In this document: piece by piece, positions 21,480 through 34,400 of the stretch
How the letters are laid out: each line of letters starts with the position of its first letter
How positions within the stretch are numbered: the first letter of the stretch is position 1
Origin: Trogon surrucura
Taxonomy: Eukaryota > Chordata > Aves > Trogoniformes > Trogonidae
Assembly (NCBI GenBank): GCA_020746105.1
Contig: CM036619.1
Coordinates: forward strand, 12,066,238-12,130,237
Length of the DNA stretch: 64,000 nucleotides
Reading direction: 5' to 3'
The notes under the pieces: model-generated
What the model was told of the DNA's origin: nothing
The model's database searches: none
Seen by the model: only the letters and a program-made list of their open reading frames with translations
Position numbers and translations under genes: made by a program

Positions 21480-24400
21480 CACAAGTTGTGAAGGGTCTTA
21501 GATATAAAAAATTACTCTTCCTATTCGTGCCAGAAAAGTTTGAACATTTTGGAAATATTAAGTGCAGAGGCAAAGAAGCTGAGATGGTGCACTGGAAAGT
21601 ACGAAACAGGGGAAAATATGTTGAAGGGAGGCAGAGTAAAGGAGGCAGAGAAATGACCAGGAAACACACAGCCTGCAAAACATCCGCCTGATCTCACTTC
21701 ACTCCCTTAATAACAGAACAGAGTTGTGTGTGCTCTGAGAAATTCAGCAGCAGGCCAGCTATCCAACAGTGAGCATTTAGGTAGCATCTGTGCTGTGTGC
21801 CTGTCCAGGAAGACTCCCCTTCCCATCTACACGAGCTGTCCAAAATCAGAGTGTGTGTGAGCGTACCCCATATATTCTCCCAAACCTGCTCTTCCCTGAA
21901 CTGTGCCTGAGATCTGGCTGGAGAACTGCTAGTTGATGGCAACCGAGACATCCAAGGAGCACAAAAGCAGTCAGACAGCGTGGGTGGTTCTGGACCAGTA
22001 TGCAACCCCATGTTATGTTCCTGTTATGTTGGCTTGGACGGTCACAGGCGATGAGACAGTATTTACTCCTGAAAAGAAGCAAGATCCAAGAGATAACAAT
22101 AGACAAGTAACAACTTGAATGAGGGTGCCCCAATGAGACGGGGCTCTACTCTAAACGATCCACAGGCCTGAAGGGTCCTATCTCTAGGAATGTTTCTGTA
22201 GCTTGCCATCTCAAATCGATAGAGTGATACAGCCAAAGACGAAGATTCAGCCAAACACACTGGAGCTGTATCTGAGGACTAGAGGATCTCTCTCATGGGG
22301 GCCATCTTAGAGACATAAAATGGTTCCTCTTTTCTCTTCAGTGGTGGTGATGTTCTTACTTACCATATACATTAATTAGAAACCACAAATCTTGACTCGT
22401 TTTAATTTACAAGACTGACTAACAGATTGGACACAAGGTGGCTGATGCCAATTCCAGCATCTGAATATTTGCCACCTGGATCCACTCCATTTCTGATGTA
22501 AGTAGAGTTTTCAGTGACAAGAAGCAGAGCTGCAACTTCTATATCTTTGACTCCGTAACCACGGAAACCAGTACTAATTATATGTATCACTAAGTTTTAA
22601 ATGTATTTAAATTTAACACATTACTCTGAAAATATTGAGGTTGTTTTTCTTTTTCTCTCTCACCTTAATACGCTGCAGTTTGCCTTCTGGCTTATTTGGC
22701 TTATAAGCAGTTCCACTCATGAAAAGATAAAAATATGTAGGTGAAAATTACATTCATTTTCTTTTATGTAACCAAGAGGTAGAGTCATGTAAATGTTTGA
22801 TCACACACTTCCTACCACTGCTGTAATCAAATGTGAGGGGTTGCGTTTCATATTAAGGAGGTGCCATTCCCAAAAGTGAGAGAGACAAAACACCAAAGTT
22901 CTGCCACTGACATTACAAAAGATGAACATCTTTGTGAAGCACCACAGTGATGGCTCATGGAAACAGGGCTATGCAGGAGAGAAAGCAAGGAGGAATGAAC
23001 TCCATGCCTTCATCATTCTTCCTATTGCTGTACCACATGCCCTACAGCTACTTGCCAGAGGAAAAGCTGAACTAAACTTCCAAGTGAAATTGTGTTTCCA
23101 AGGCTTGCAGCTGACCTTTTGGTTTAGCAAACTGCCAAATCCCTAACCATGTTTCTACTGTTTCATCAAAATCCATTACTTATGACTGAAGGATCCTGAA
23201 CTTGCACATTCACTTCATATTGGCAGGATGGTTCTGGCCAGAACCAGTTAACAGTCTTCCAAACAACTCCTAGGCACAGCTCAGGAGCTGACACAGATCC
23301 AAGACCTTTCCCAATGCACAGTTTGGATGGTGCTACTCTGTTTTGAAGACCAAAGACATTTAATAGCATGGACACGATCTATTACTATCAGAAAAACAGA
23401 CTCAAGCATCATTCATTAGTATAAAAGTGGCCTCTGAAGCAGAAAGTTTAACCTGAAGCCCACACGTGCTCAATCACACAGAGCAACAGGTTCAGTTCTT
23501 CATGATATCTGACTGTTGGGCTCCATCTACATTTCACAAAACATTCTCACATTGCTGTTGATCAAACTTGAACTGAAGGGACTTCTCAGGAGTCTAAGAA
23601 GGCTACTTCATCCTCCAGGGTTGTGTGTTCCCTGACTCTCACCAATTTAGTGTTCATTACTTCATCTGCTTAAGGAAAAAAACAACCCACCCCTGGAGTC
23701 AACCAAGGACAGGGGGCACTTACTTTGGATATTTAACAAGAGGTGGTTAGTCTTTCTAGGCTCCTTATCTAGTCAATGCAGAGACACAGGTCCTTACCGT
23801 AGGTGATTCAAATGAATTGTTGAAATTCAGCAACAGTAGAGGGTAATTTGGTGCCCTCTACACGAAAAGAGCCAGGGCAAAGAGAGTCTTCTAACATACA
23901 CTAACTGCTGCCTCTCACCACACTTCAATTCCTCAGAATATTTTAAGATATAGTTAATCTTTGATCATTTATTAACCTAAATCAAACCCTTTGCATTTCA
24001 TAATCAAGCTTCAAGAAGAAACTGCTCCTTTGGAATGTCACCTCCAGTATATAAGAGAGAGAAAAAAAAATTAGTACCTTTAACAAGTAAATGTCAAACA
24101 AAAGTCTTCTGTTAAATGGCCACAGGCAAATCGGCTTTAACAAAATCTGATTTCCATGGAAGGTTTGCTTCATTGTGTTTAATAACACCCGTGAAATCCA
24201 AGAAGAAGAAAATACCTGAGACTGGCAACTGAAAAGAAAAAAAAACAACAAGGTAATACTGAAAAGATTCCCTCATTTTACCTTGTCCTGTTTCAGTGAA
24301 GTGACTTCAGCTATGGCTGTTGTTTTCTGCCTGGTCTTGCTGTGCCAACATTGTAAATCAAAAGTCATTTTTATCCAACAACAAAGTACCAAACTGATCA

Positions 24401-27400
24401 CTTCTCATTTCAGGAAAGTAACAAATTTGAGAAGCAGAAGCAGATCCCTCCCTGAACAGAAGACACTAACTAAAATATAGGCCTTTTCCAACTAATGCTA
24501 TTGATTTTCTGAATGGTATTGAGATGAAACATTTATCCTCAGTTTACTCACATTTAGCAGTAGCTTCTAAGATACTAAAATATAGGCACTATAATGCATC
24601 CCCTGAATACTATGAGAGCAATTTAGTAACCTCTGGGAAAGGTATATTAGCAGTGCCTAGACCTTCTTATTTATATTGTAGTAGTCCCTATTGCTAGTAG
24701 AAGTTTTAGAGACAAGCTGGTTCAGTCCATGCTCCAGGCCTGGTCATGGATGGTTTGTCTTTGGTGAGAGTCAGAGCACTACACTAGCATGTGAACAGGC
24801 TAATTAATTCCTGAAAATACAAGCTGCTCTAATTAAAAAGCTGTACAGATACAACACATTTTGAACTAACCTGAGTGCCACATGGAGTGGCAGTAGTTAA
24901 TATCACTGCATTTTCTCCCCATTTTGAGGGGCTGAATGAAGTGAATGGCCTTATGATTCCCCCTCAGCAGCTGTAGAATCTGATTTAGTCTCAGTATGTA
25001 GCTCCCTTCAAAAATCAATTAGACTCAAACTCCTCCACTTGAGAAAGAAACAAGGAGAATACCCATCTCTACCATCACAGTTGGTGTGAGGAGAAGAAAC
25101 ACAGAATGACTACCCACTGATTCTTACTATCTGAAATTTAGAATCAGCTAATGAAGTTACCAGGTGATAAGCTGAGAATAAATGAAAATAAGATGCCCAT
25201 CCCCAAGAAAGCAATAATTAAATTATACAACTCATTACCACAGGATACAATGGTTTATAATCAGGTTCAAATAAGGATGAGACAAATTCTGAGACGATCC
25301 ACAAAGCACAAATGACTCAGAGGTAGAATCTCCTTGAACACTGTTGTTTTAGTTATATAGTTGCATTTATTATCAGCTAATGACCCAGATAGGAGGCAGG
25401 ACTTGTACCTGTGTAGCTGTGGTTACAGTTCTCTTACTTTCTCTTGGTCATGTCCTCAGGGCTTAAGAAGGAGAACTGACTGTACTTACTACTGTCAACA
25501 AGGGGACTGCAAGGCAGTTTTGAAGATGCCTTCCCTTCAGCCAGTGGATCAAGGGCCTGATTATACAAACTTATTCCTGAAAAACTCCCAGATGACCACA
25601 TATCCTCTGGCAAGTTCAGGGCAAATGTCATTATGTCATATCACCATACTAAAGCTTGGTTATTGCACTTAAAAAAATCTTCCATTGGTGATTATTTTTG
25701 CTATGTTTATTAAAAATTTTCTTTCATATTACTAGATCACTGAAGTCCTAAACTGACCCTCTCACTATTCTTCAAAAGATAAGGCGGGGAGAGAGCAGGG
25801 GGACAGGTGACTGGAGTTTGTCTCCTTTATTTATTCAACAGTGCCATCTCTTTAAAAAACAAGAAGTAACAAGCCAGTCTGTACACAAAGTCATGGCTCT
25901 GTTGTTGATGGAAAACAACACTGAACTTTCATGAACACTTCTAAGGTGCAGGATTTTCCAAATCCTTTCAGGTTTTTTTGATTTTTAACAATTTAAATGT
26001 TTTGCATTCAGCTACACTTTTACAGCGGAATTACTCAAATGATAGATTTAGTCAGGCAAAATGATAATGGTCTCTGAAGCTGAGTTTGCTGAGAAGGCTT
26101 TAATTCAGAAAGGTTTACCCTATTTCCTATTCACTACAGGATGAACTGGCTGCCCAGACTCACTGATATTCTGAACTTCCCCCTAATTATCTCAAGAATA
26201 TCTGACAGCCAGCTGAGTGCAAAACTCATTGGTATTTCATCCCATTACAGGAGAAAGAAATGGGCCCATTGAACTGGCTTCTTTGTCTAAGTACAGCACT
26301 ATTGCATCTGTGTAAATTCCGATTTCCATCACCACAAAGCAAACATTGCTTTTGAAGTGTAGGGTAGCAGCCCTATTCTGCAGTGCAGTTCAGTACTTCA
26401 TGCCATTGTCTGCAATACGTCCTCCGATAAAAACAAGTTTGAGCCCACCCGTGCCTGAAACTCAATTTAGATAATGGAATCTTAACAATCCATCCCCAAA
26501 ACCATCAGAAACCATTGTAATACAAGGCTGTTTCAAGGGGGATTTATAGGTAGCAGGTCTTTGTTAGATAGTGGTGTTACCCATCTGTGAATTCCCATTG
26601 CTGTGCATAATTAGGAAGTATTTACATATGCTACTGCATTTCACTGTTCTAAGGCACTCAGAGGATGCCAAGCTACTGTATCAGAAATCGTATTGTTGAA
26701 GCAGATGGAGATCCTTGCTCAGTTAAAACTTAGAGTTAGGCATAATTGGAGAAGCCTGTGCAGAATATTCTTTATTTCTTTAACAACTTATCAAGTTCTT
26801 TATATTGCAAAGCAATTCAGATGAGAGGTCTTTTGAAATGTGTTGCTAATAAGCATTTTTACACTGTATCTTGCAGACTGCTCAATCATTACACACTGAA
26901 TTGATTATTCTCCCCTCCCTCGTCCAAGCCCAGTTACCCCACAATTTCTCTCATTCTTTCCCTCTTCTAGAAAAATTAAAAAAACGACCATTTCTCTAGC
27001 ATTTTCCATCTAAGGATCTTGGAATATTGCCACTATTAAGTATCATAACACTCCTTCAGGATACTAACCTTGTTAGCTTCTGAAGAAATTGAGTGCAAAG
27101 AGGTTAATATGAAGATATTTTAAAAGTTGCTGAAGGTTTGGTTACTTTTCTTTTTTAGCTGAAGCTGGCCTCATTTTCAGAAGTGCAGATCAGCCACAAA
27201 ACCTGAGCAGTGGAAACTGGTGATTATTTGTACCTTATTCACTTTTGCAGGGCTCAAGTAGGGTCTGGGATGATACTCTGACTAAGCTGGTGTTGCAATT
27301 CAAACCTGCCAAACATCATTTTGTAATTCATTGTCATGAAGTGGACCAGAGCATCCTAGATAGTGGGAAATCTGTTGGGTATTTTAAAATAAGTTAGGAA

Positions 27401-28728
27401 AGCTAATGAGATGCCTACAAAGGATCAGTTTTGCCAGGCTTCATCACTTCACTTGGTCCTGCTCGTTGCAGCTGAGTGGTTAGAGCCCCTCTACAACACA
27501 CTCGCAGCACTCACCTTCATGGAGTCTGGTGCAGGTCAGCCCAAAAGCTCAATCCTTCCCTTCAGCAGCAGCACACAGTAACCAACAGGTTTTCCAAGTC
27601 AAGCAGTGAGGAGCAGGTGCAGAGACACGGCTTCTGGGGGAAATCACCTCAGATCCTGCACTGCTAGCAATGATAAAATCGAGATAAAATCAGCACTAAA
27701 TGCAAAGTGGTCCTGGCTGAGTTCCTGTTCTAGAAATATGATGCAGAGACCTGAACTGAAGTGAATCTAGAAGGATTTGTTTATTAGTCTTGATGATGTG
27801 TTGGAAGCTGAGTTAGACAAACAAATGTTTCTGGATTGGTGAAGCACTGCACCTCAGCTGAATAGCCTCGACAGATCCAGGCAAACTCATCCTCTGTGAC
27901 ACAGAAAATCCATTGCTTGTGTATGGAGCTTGGGCAGCGGAGAGTTGATGCAGGTGGTTGGTGCTGTGGATAATTATATCCCCCTTCCTACCCGTTCACC
28001 ACACCTGGATTCACCAATCTTCTATCCAAAGTGGCATCTGTTCCAACTGTATCTCCCTTTCAGGCTCGTCTACAATTCAACATAATTCCACCTTCACACC
28101 AGTCTGGGGATGCAATCCCTCCAGAAGCACAGAACTGATCCGAGTAACAATGGCAATATACTCCCTCCCCCACCCAAAACCACCAAACAAGACATTTTAA
28201 GACAAAATTGGGTCAGTGTTATGAACAAGACTATAACATCAGGCTGCTACTCATCCCATGTAAGCAAGCCAGGAGACTGTGCATGGGTTCTGAGCATAGT
28301 GTTGAACTTTCCTTGACAGAACAAGTATTTTGAGGCTTCTGCTCTATTAAAGTACTTGAGGAACCGTTTGTGTGCAAGACAAAATTTCTTTCATTTCATT
28401 TCATGCTTCTGGATATTCATATGTGGAGTCAAAGGAGATTACTCCCACCTCTCTTGGAATACCCAGCAGAACAACTGGAAAATCTCTTGCCCATCACAGA
28501 GTCATAACCTTCTTTCTTGGATGATCAGCTTCAATGGGCAATGAGTGACCTCTCATGAGGGGCTTAGTTGCCAGGTCATTTCTCACATGAAAAACATTTT
28601 TTTCTCTTCTGAGCAGAAGCAAGCCAGTAATTTGGAGTGTTTGCAATTTGATGGGAACACTGTCAAGTCAATGATCTTCACCGAGTGCCCTTCTGAGCCA
28701 CTTCAGTAGGCCTGTGAAGTGAGAAAGG

Positions 28729-28757
28729 TTTTCCTTGGTCTATACAGCACCAAGCAC
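28729..28757 (+). repeat. 29-bp dispersed repeat, copy 1
   Basis: The 29 bases here, beginning TTTTCCTTGGTCTATACAGC and ending ACCAAGCAC, recur exactly at 30479-30507. The flanks on the right remain loosely similar (both go on with GCAGC or AGCAGG). It could be the core of an old interspersed repeat or a small segmental duplication. Confidence 0.85.
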
Positions 28758-30478
28758 TGCAGCAAGGCCAGCATCCCCTGGGTGTATTAGACTAAGCTGA
28801 AAGTAAAAGGACAGTAGGAGGGTAAAGCTTAGTCAAGCAATCAAAATGGACTTTGTACTCTCCTAATTCCCAATTTACTGAACTTTACCTGAACAAAATA
28901 GCAAGCTATGTAAAATATTTTAAGATGTGAAACATGCAAGTGCACACAAGCTGTCACCACAGTCCATCATAATCATGCTCTTCCCATGCTCCTGCTGTGA
29001 CCACCTGCTACTTGTTAGCTAGCCTTGATGTTGGAGAAATGTCGGTTTCTAGTCTCCCACCTTTACTTCTTCTAATTTAATTTAGGAAGTTTTGTCACAC
29101 ACTATTATAGCCTTTAAATGCACATATTGTAACTGACTTACCACTCCTGACCCTTCCCCAAAAAGCTTATAGTTTTCAATTTCGGGATCTGCTTAGTGGC
29201 AAAATCAGCTGCTGACACAGAACGATGCATACAGCAGTACTGAAGCCCATGGGAACAAACCAAAGCCAAACAACCAGGCAAAACCAACAGAGGTAAAAAA
29301 AAAAAGAACAAGATGATTTACACTGGAAGACACAATAGCAACTTGTCAAACAAATACGTGAACTCATTAGCCTTTGCTTAATCACAGTAAGGAGACAGTG
29401 AAGTCATGTATCAGTATCACTAACTACTTCAAATGTCACCCTTTTATAACTCACTCAAGCCCCAGGTAACCTGTGTTCCAAAATCTCCAGAGGCTCACAC
29501 CACAGGCATAGCACCACCAGCTATGAAACTAAAATTATCTGCTTTTCCACTTCACACTGTCCTGAAAAAAGGTCCTGAATCTTCCAGATTCAGAGACTAT
29601 GTACAGCAACTTCTCTCTTCCAACAAGATATAAGCCTGTGATCTTCCAAAGATCCTCATTGCTCCTATTCAGCTAGAAACATCTGTAAAGATAACTATGC
29701 TGTGAGTCCTCAGCACCCTGGTCTCTCTAATATAGTTGGTCACTATCGTCTTTTCTGTACAGCCTTTTTTGCTATGGCACATTCAGAGGCCTTGTCACAG
29801 ATTGATTTCTCTCCCTGGTCACGTAGTTTCTTCCTATTTCAGTTCTCACAAGCTAACTACAAAGATTTCTTACACATCACCCTTTTTTCTTTCTGTTGAA
29901 ATATCTCTCCCCTCCTGTTGTGCAGGAGATGTGTACTTTGGACTCTCCGCCTGCTCAGAACTTCTTCCTTCCCTTCACACTGTGCAATTATCTTTCACAA
30001 GCTGCTTTAAGCTCTGCAGCAACCCCAAGAGCTGAAAATCTCACCAAATATCACTGAAGAACTGCTTCCTTCAGTGTGAAAAGCTCATAAATGCCAGATA
30101 TGCCACTATGTGCAATGTTATCAGCACATTTCCCTCCAGTCTTCACCTCCTAAATAATCCCCCCACCTCTGGGACAGAAGACAACGCTTAGCTTCTACAA
30201 CCAAAAGCTGCTTGGCACAAGCATCAAATTAGCAGTAGAGACTGCATCCTGCTGGGTTTTCAGAATTTTCAAAAGCCGTATCCCACCATACTTTCTCTTT
30301 TGAAATGAAATCTCTCCATCCAACCCATCAGCATATCTCATCAATTCATTTTAACAAGTTAAAGCTGTTCTTGCTTCTCCTTTATTCCCTCATGCCAAGG
30401 CTCCTTGCCCCCAAAACTACAGGCACAGTTGTTCCCTATGCATTACAATCTCAAGGTTTTTACAAAGGCAGTTTTAAA

Positions 30479-30507
30479 TTTTCCTTGGTCTATACAGCAC
30501 CAAGCAC
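30479..30507 (+). repeat. 29-bp dispersed repeat, copy 2
   Basis: Exact second copy of the 29 bases at 28729-28757, in the same orientation and 1750 bases away. The surrounding sequence is otherwise different. No target-site duplication or terminal structure is visible. Confidence 0.85.
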
Positions 30508-31074
30508 AGCAGGTCCTAACTTTGCACATCACTAAGCACTGCACAGCGTAAGCCAAGCCAAGTAATGAATTGAGCCATCAGTATTTAACTTACTGAGCAT
30601 TTCCTTGGGGCCCTCAACACACCTCTCAGAAATTCTTGCTAGAGGTTCTTTCACCATGAAGAAAGCTCATCCATTTGATCAACTCATTTTTTAGACTTTT
30701 TTGAGGTGTGACCTGCAAAACCAAAATGATTCTTCCATATCAGGTTCATCATCTCTGAACACAGGACTCTCTGCCTTTTCACTCTCTTTCACATCTGGGC
30801 AGCTCACTGAAGTGTGAGAAGCCCTAATCTAATACCTTCAGCCTTTTTCCACCAGCCATTTCAAGTTCAATTAGTGAGAGAGGAGAGAGAACAGTGCTGA
30901 CATACAGGACAGACCCGAACAGGCTTTTTTTCTTTTTTTCCCCCATAGACAATTTGTGTTTTAAGTGAAAGTAAGCAAGAGAATAACCTTAAAGAAGAGG
31001 CCTTGCAGGAGGTCATACAGGTAAAATATATACAAAACACACATGTTGCAGCATGTGTTTATCACAAACTAAGT

Positions 31075-31160
31075 GAAAACAGAGATGAAAGGGACTTTAA
31101 GAGGTCACTTAGTCCATCAAAGCAAGGTCACATATACTCAAGCAATCCCTTTATTTCCTT
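31075..31160 (-). mobile_element. Possible very old CR1 trace
   Basis: AGATGAAAGGGACTTTAAGA followed by GGTCACTTAGTCCATC resembles the reversed 3' UTR of old CR1 subfamilies (GGAAGGGACCT, then TCATCTAGTCCA). The similarity is short and the borders are guesses. It lies just outside the better CR1 pair at 31239-31493. Confidence 0.4.
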
Positions 31161-31238
31161 TTTCCAATACAAAATAGGAACATGAAATTTTCTGGGTTTT
31201 TTTCCAAGACAGGACTTCTCCTCTTCGTACTTATGATA

Positions 31239-31309
31239 GGGAGATTGGACTAAAATGATCTCTAAGGTCCTTTCCAGCCAAGGCCATTCTATGATTCTAG
31301 GATTCTATC
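31239..31309 (+). mobile_element. CR1 LINE extreme 3' end
   Basis: Plus-strand CR1 tail: GGAGATTGGACTAAAATGAT, CTCTAAGGTCCTTTCCAGCC, then ATTCTATGATTCTAGGATTC. About 70 bases remain. Its 3' end faces the 3' end of the oppositely oriented copy starting at 31402, forming an inverted repeat. Confidence 0.9.
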
Positions 31310-31401
31310 TGTGTAATCTTCAAGAAGCTCTGAACACTCAGAGGACACCTAGACTAATGCAATGGGCAGGAGACATTGCCAGTCAACAGGTAATCATCAT
31401 C

Positions 31402-31493
31402 ATAATCATAGAATGGCCTAGGTAGGAAGGGACCTTATAGATCATTTAATCCAACCTCCCTGTCATGGGCAGGGATGCCACCTCTGGACTAGG
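31402..31493 (-). mobile_element. CR1 LINE extreme 3' end
   Basis: Minus-strand CR1 tail: the plus strand reads ATCATAGAATGGCCTAGG, GAAGGGACCTTATAGATCAT, TTAATCCAACCTCCCTGTCA and GGGCAGGGATG, the same subfamily as the copies at 10991 and 47301. About 90 bases remain and no coding sequence is left. Confidence 0.92.
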
Positions 31494-34400
31494 ACTCATA
31501 AAGATTTATTATTTCCCAGAAAAGCGGAAATTCCTTCAAGCCAGAATGGCAGTTGGGTTTAAAAAAGCAGACCTCAAGACTAGAACAAGGCAGAGGGAAA
31601 TAAGAAACAAGGGGAGAGAGAAACTTTCGTAACAGTGTTCAGCAACTGCACTTCAAGATCTTACTGAGCAGTGTATAAAATGCAACACAACAGGACTTTT
31701 CGGCTTGAAGCAACTACGGAGGCAGGGAGGGCTTCTTCTGCTAGTCCTAGTGCTCACTGGTGCTGTGCCAGCATTTTAACTGCGAAAACCCATGAAAATA
31801 ATCTCCCTTCAGCTTGCAGCTTAAAAGTCCATGTATGAGACAGCATTTAAATATATTGAAGCTCACCCTGTTAGCTCCAACACAGAGAAAATGAAAAAAA
31901 GTCAGGCTTGGTTTTAAAGGATTGCTTTTGTAAAATTACGGCTTTGCCTAAGGTTTAAAACCGAGCTATATTTGCAGTGGGTGCAGAAATAACCAGAACT
32001 TTTGAATGAAATCGCACTGACTTTTATCTGCTGAACATCCATCTCTGCTTTTACCTGCTGTCCTGATTGCAAAATCATGTTTCAAAGACAGATGATTTTA
32101 TCAAACCAAAAAACGCATTCATCTGCACAGATATATTTGTGTAGCTTCAAAGTAGGGTTACACAATCACTGACAAATACAGACTTATTTTGCCATGTCGG
32201 GATGTCTGATCCTGCATAAATAAATTGTTATTTAACAAACAATCCTTTGTTTCCTGTCACTTTATTGCCCAGGGGTTAATTTTGGCATACCACATGCTAA
32301 GGGGATGTATCTCTTTGAGACAGAGAACAGTGGGGATTCTGTTTGCCTGGAATGCAAAGAGAATGGGGCTAATCACTAATGAAAATAAACATTCTGCCCT
32401 ATGCTTTGCCTTCTCTGATGCAGGGGGGCTTCTGAAGGAGGCCCTTGGTATGCCTGATTAAAAACAAACACCGACATTATTAATACTGCGATTCAGCCTA
32501 TGTGTGCTCGCTGCAGAATGATACACCACGGTAAAACACCGAAGCATGATATCCAGAGGGAGGGACTGTCTTGCTACGTGGAACAATGTGGTCCTGGAAG
32601 AATCTGATTCACAAGGATCCTGTGAGAAACCGTATTGGATCAGAAAAGACTTCCACGAGTAAGGCTCAACAGATGTTCCCACCTGCCCATGCAAACAGTG
32701 AAACCATCAAGAATCAGGGCACACACAAAACAACCAAAAAGGTAAATGTTAACAGGAAAGGAAATTGTAAGACCCGTCCCATGGCTCGAGCTGCTAACGG
32801 ATTTGGTCTGTCAGCCTTTCAGCTCTTTGCACTTCAGTCTCGTCCAGGTTGTCAGAGACAGAAAGATCTGAGTTGGTCACGTCCATTTGTCTGATCTCCA
32901 TGTACAATGCGGTAGCTTTTTTTAAGAGATCCTAGTACCTGTGGCAGTTTAAGAGGAAATACAGAACAAGGGTCTAACAATAAGAAAGGGAAAGAGCATT
33001 CTGTGGTCTCATATTTACCCAGACAAAGAAATCATAAATCTTCATAAGAAGGATTCCTTCTGTGGTGAATGTCAGTTGTTTGGAGAAAAAACAGGAGTCC
33101 ATCATTTCTGTGGTAGATGGTAACACGTGCTGCTTAGCACAAGGGCAAAGTGGCATGAAGACATGTGGAGACACCACATAAAATAAGAACGTTTAAGATC
33201 TATAAGCTGTGGTCTTTTGGGCTCTGTTTTCTGATGATAAAGTTGGAGTTTTTGTGGCAGTGGCTTTGTAAAAAGGCGTGAGATGGAGCCAAGTGTTCCC
33301 ACCATTTAGGGAAGAATGATTTGTCCTTCAACAAACAGTTTCTTAAGCTAACAGTCATTTTGACTGCAGTGGGAAATGAGAAGCAGTCCACTGAGGAATG
33401 CCGCACAAGAGGAATACAGTCAGAGAAGATCAGTGTAAGGTTAAATCATTCCTCTCATGCCAGGTTGGGAGCCCTGCAGGCACCTGGCAGACCTGCTGCC
33501 ACCATTTTTTTCCATGGAAGAGCAGCCCTTCTTCAGGAAGAAGGGTCAGGAAGACCCCGATGTCACCTGCATCCCAGCACGTGATGGAGGAAAGGGGAGG
33601 GCTTACCCACCACATCCCTTCTCTACCTCAGGTACCACAGGGGGGTCAACCTTGTCTCTCACATTTCTAACTAGAGCCCTGGATCCCTGTTCATAAAAGA
33701 AAGAGAGAGGGTGGTGGAGGCAGTCTCTGAAAGCTCTGTATCTCATTTTATCCTAAGGATAGGGCAAGATACATGTTCATATGCCTCCAGGATACTTCTT
33801 TGTCATTCCTCCTCTTGCCATCTCCACCTCTGTAGCTTACACCTAAAGAAAGTGGCCTGAGAGACTAACCAGAGCTCCCTCACTGTAACCATCCCAATGC
33901 CCTGCTTTCTTGCTCCATCCAAATTTTCATCCTTCTGCCAGAAGCCCTTAGCCTCCTTCTGAAATCAGCTTAAGGATTTTCTGGACCTCCCACAGAATAC
34001 AATCTAAACAGTCTTGGTGAGGGAGAAACACAACAAAATTACTATTTCCCCCTCCTAGATTTCTGACCAGACTGCATAAATGGTCTGCAGAAGACCTCTC
34101 AGCTTATGCAAGAGCAGGCAGGCTAGAAATCCTTTAGCATTTTACTCCAGGACAGGCAGAGTCGTAGCCCCCATCATTTAAGCAAAGGTCTGGTTCTCAA
34201 GCACATAAAGAGGAAAAAATCAAAGAAGTGGAGCTGGATCCCTTTGTTTGTCTTTTGGGCAGGTAACAAGGATATGGAGAAAGAAAGGACAGAGATGAGA
34301 AGAGGTTTGTATCTCAGGATCTCCTTGCTCAAGCAACCCTAAAATGGAAGAATATCCCTGTGCGGGCCCTCTGTCAGTCCTACCAAAATTCAGAACAGTC

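Larger units (their letters stand above)
19427..31074. other. 11.6 kb without recognisable gene or transposon
   Basis: This is one of the two longest stretches without a clear transposon. It holds two short tandem or dispersed duplications (annotated separately) and two weak minus-strand coding candidates (20091-20538 and 21135-21250). Otherwise it is ordinary AT-rich DNA. Open frames up to 105 codons are present on both strands but resemble nothing known. No RNA gene, CpG island or promoter could be supported. The absence of CR1 for over 11 kb could be chance or selection against insertion. Confidence 0.45.

Noticed and set aside
22402-22715. Minus-strand reading 22402-22590 and a 52-base segment 22664-22715 as exons of one gene
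   Set aside because: The 22664-22715 piece has a good donor, but its phase does not join to the next open frame without a frame error, and the acceptor of the following piece is poor. No protein family is recognised.
23643-23857. Three minus-strand segments (23643-23668, 23724-23768, 23798-23857), each with splice-like borders and an open frame, as consecutive exons
   Set aside because: The introns between them would be only about 30 and 55 bases, too short for a vertebrate, and the phases do not fit throughout. It shows how often splice-like sites with short open frames arise by chance here.
24028-24235. Minus-strand exon after a long TTTTCTTTTCAG tract, ending at AAAG/GTACTA near 24075
   Set aside because: The splice-like borders look good, but two frames compete: one stops early and the other reads as low-complexity hydrophobic text. 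No partner segment fits.
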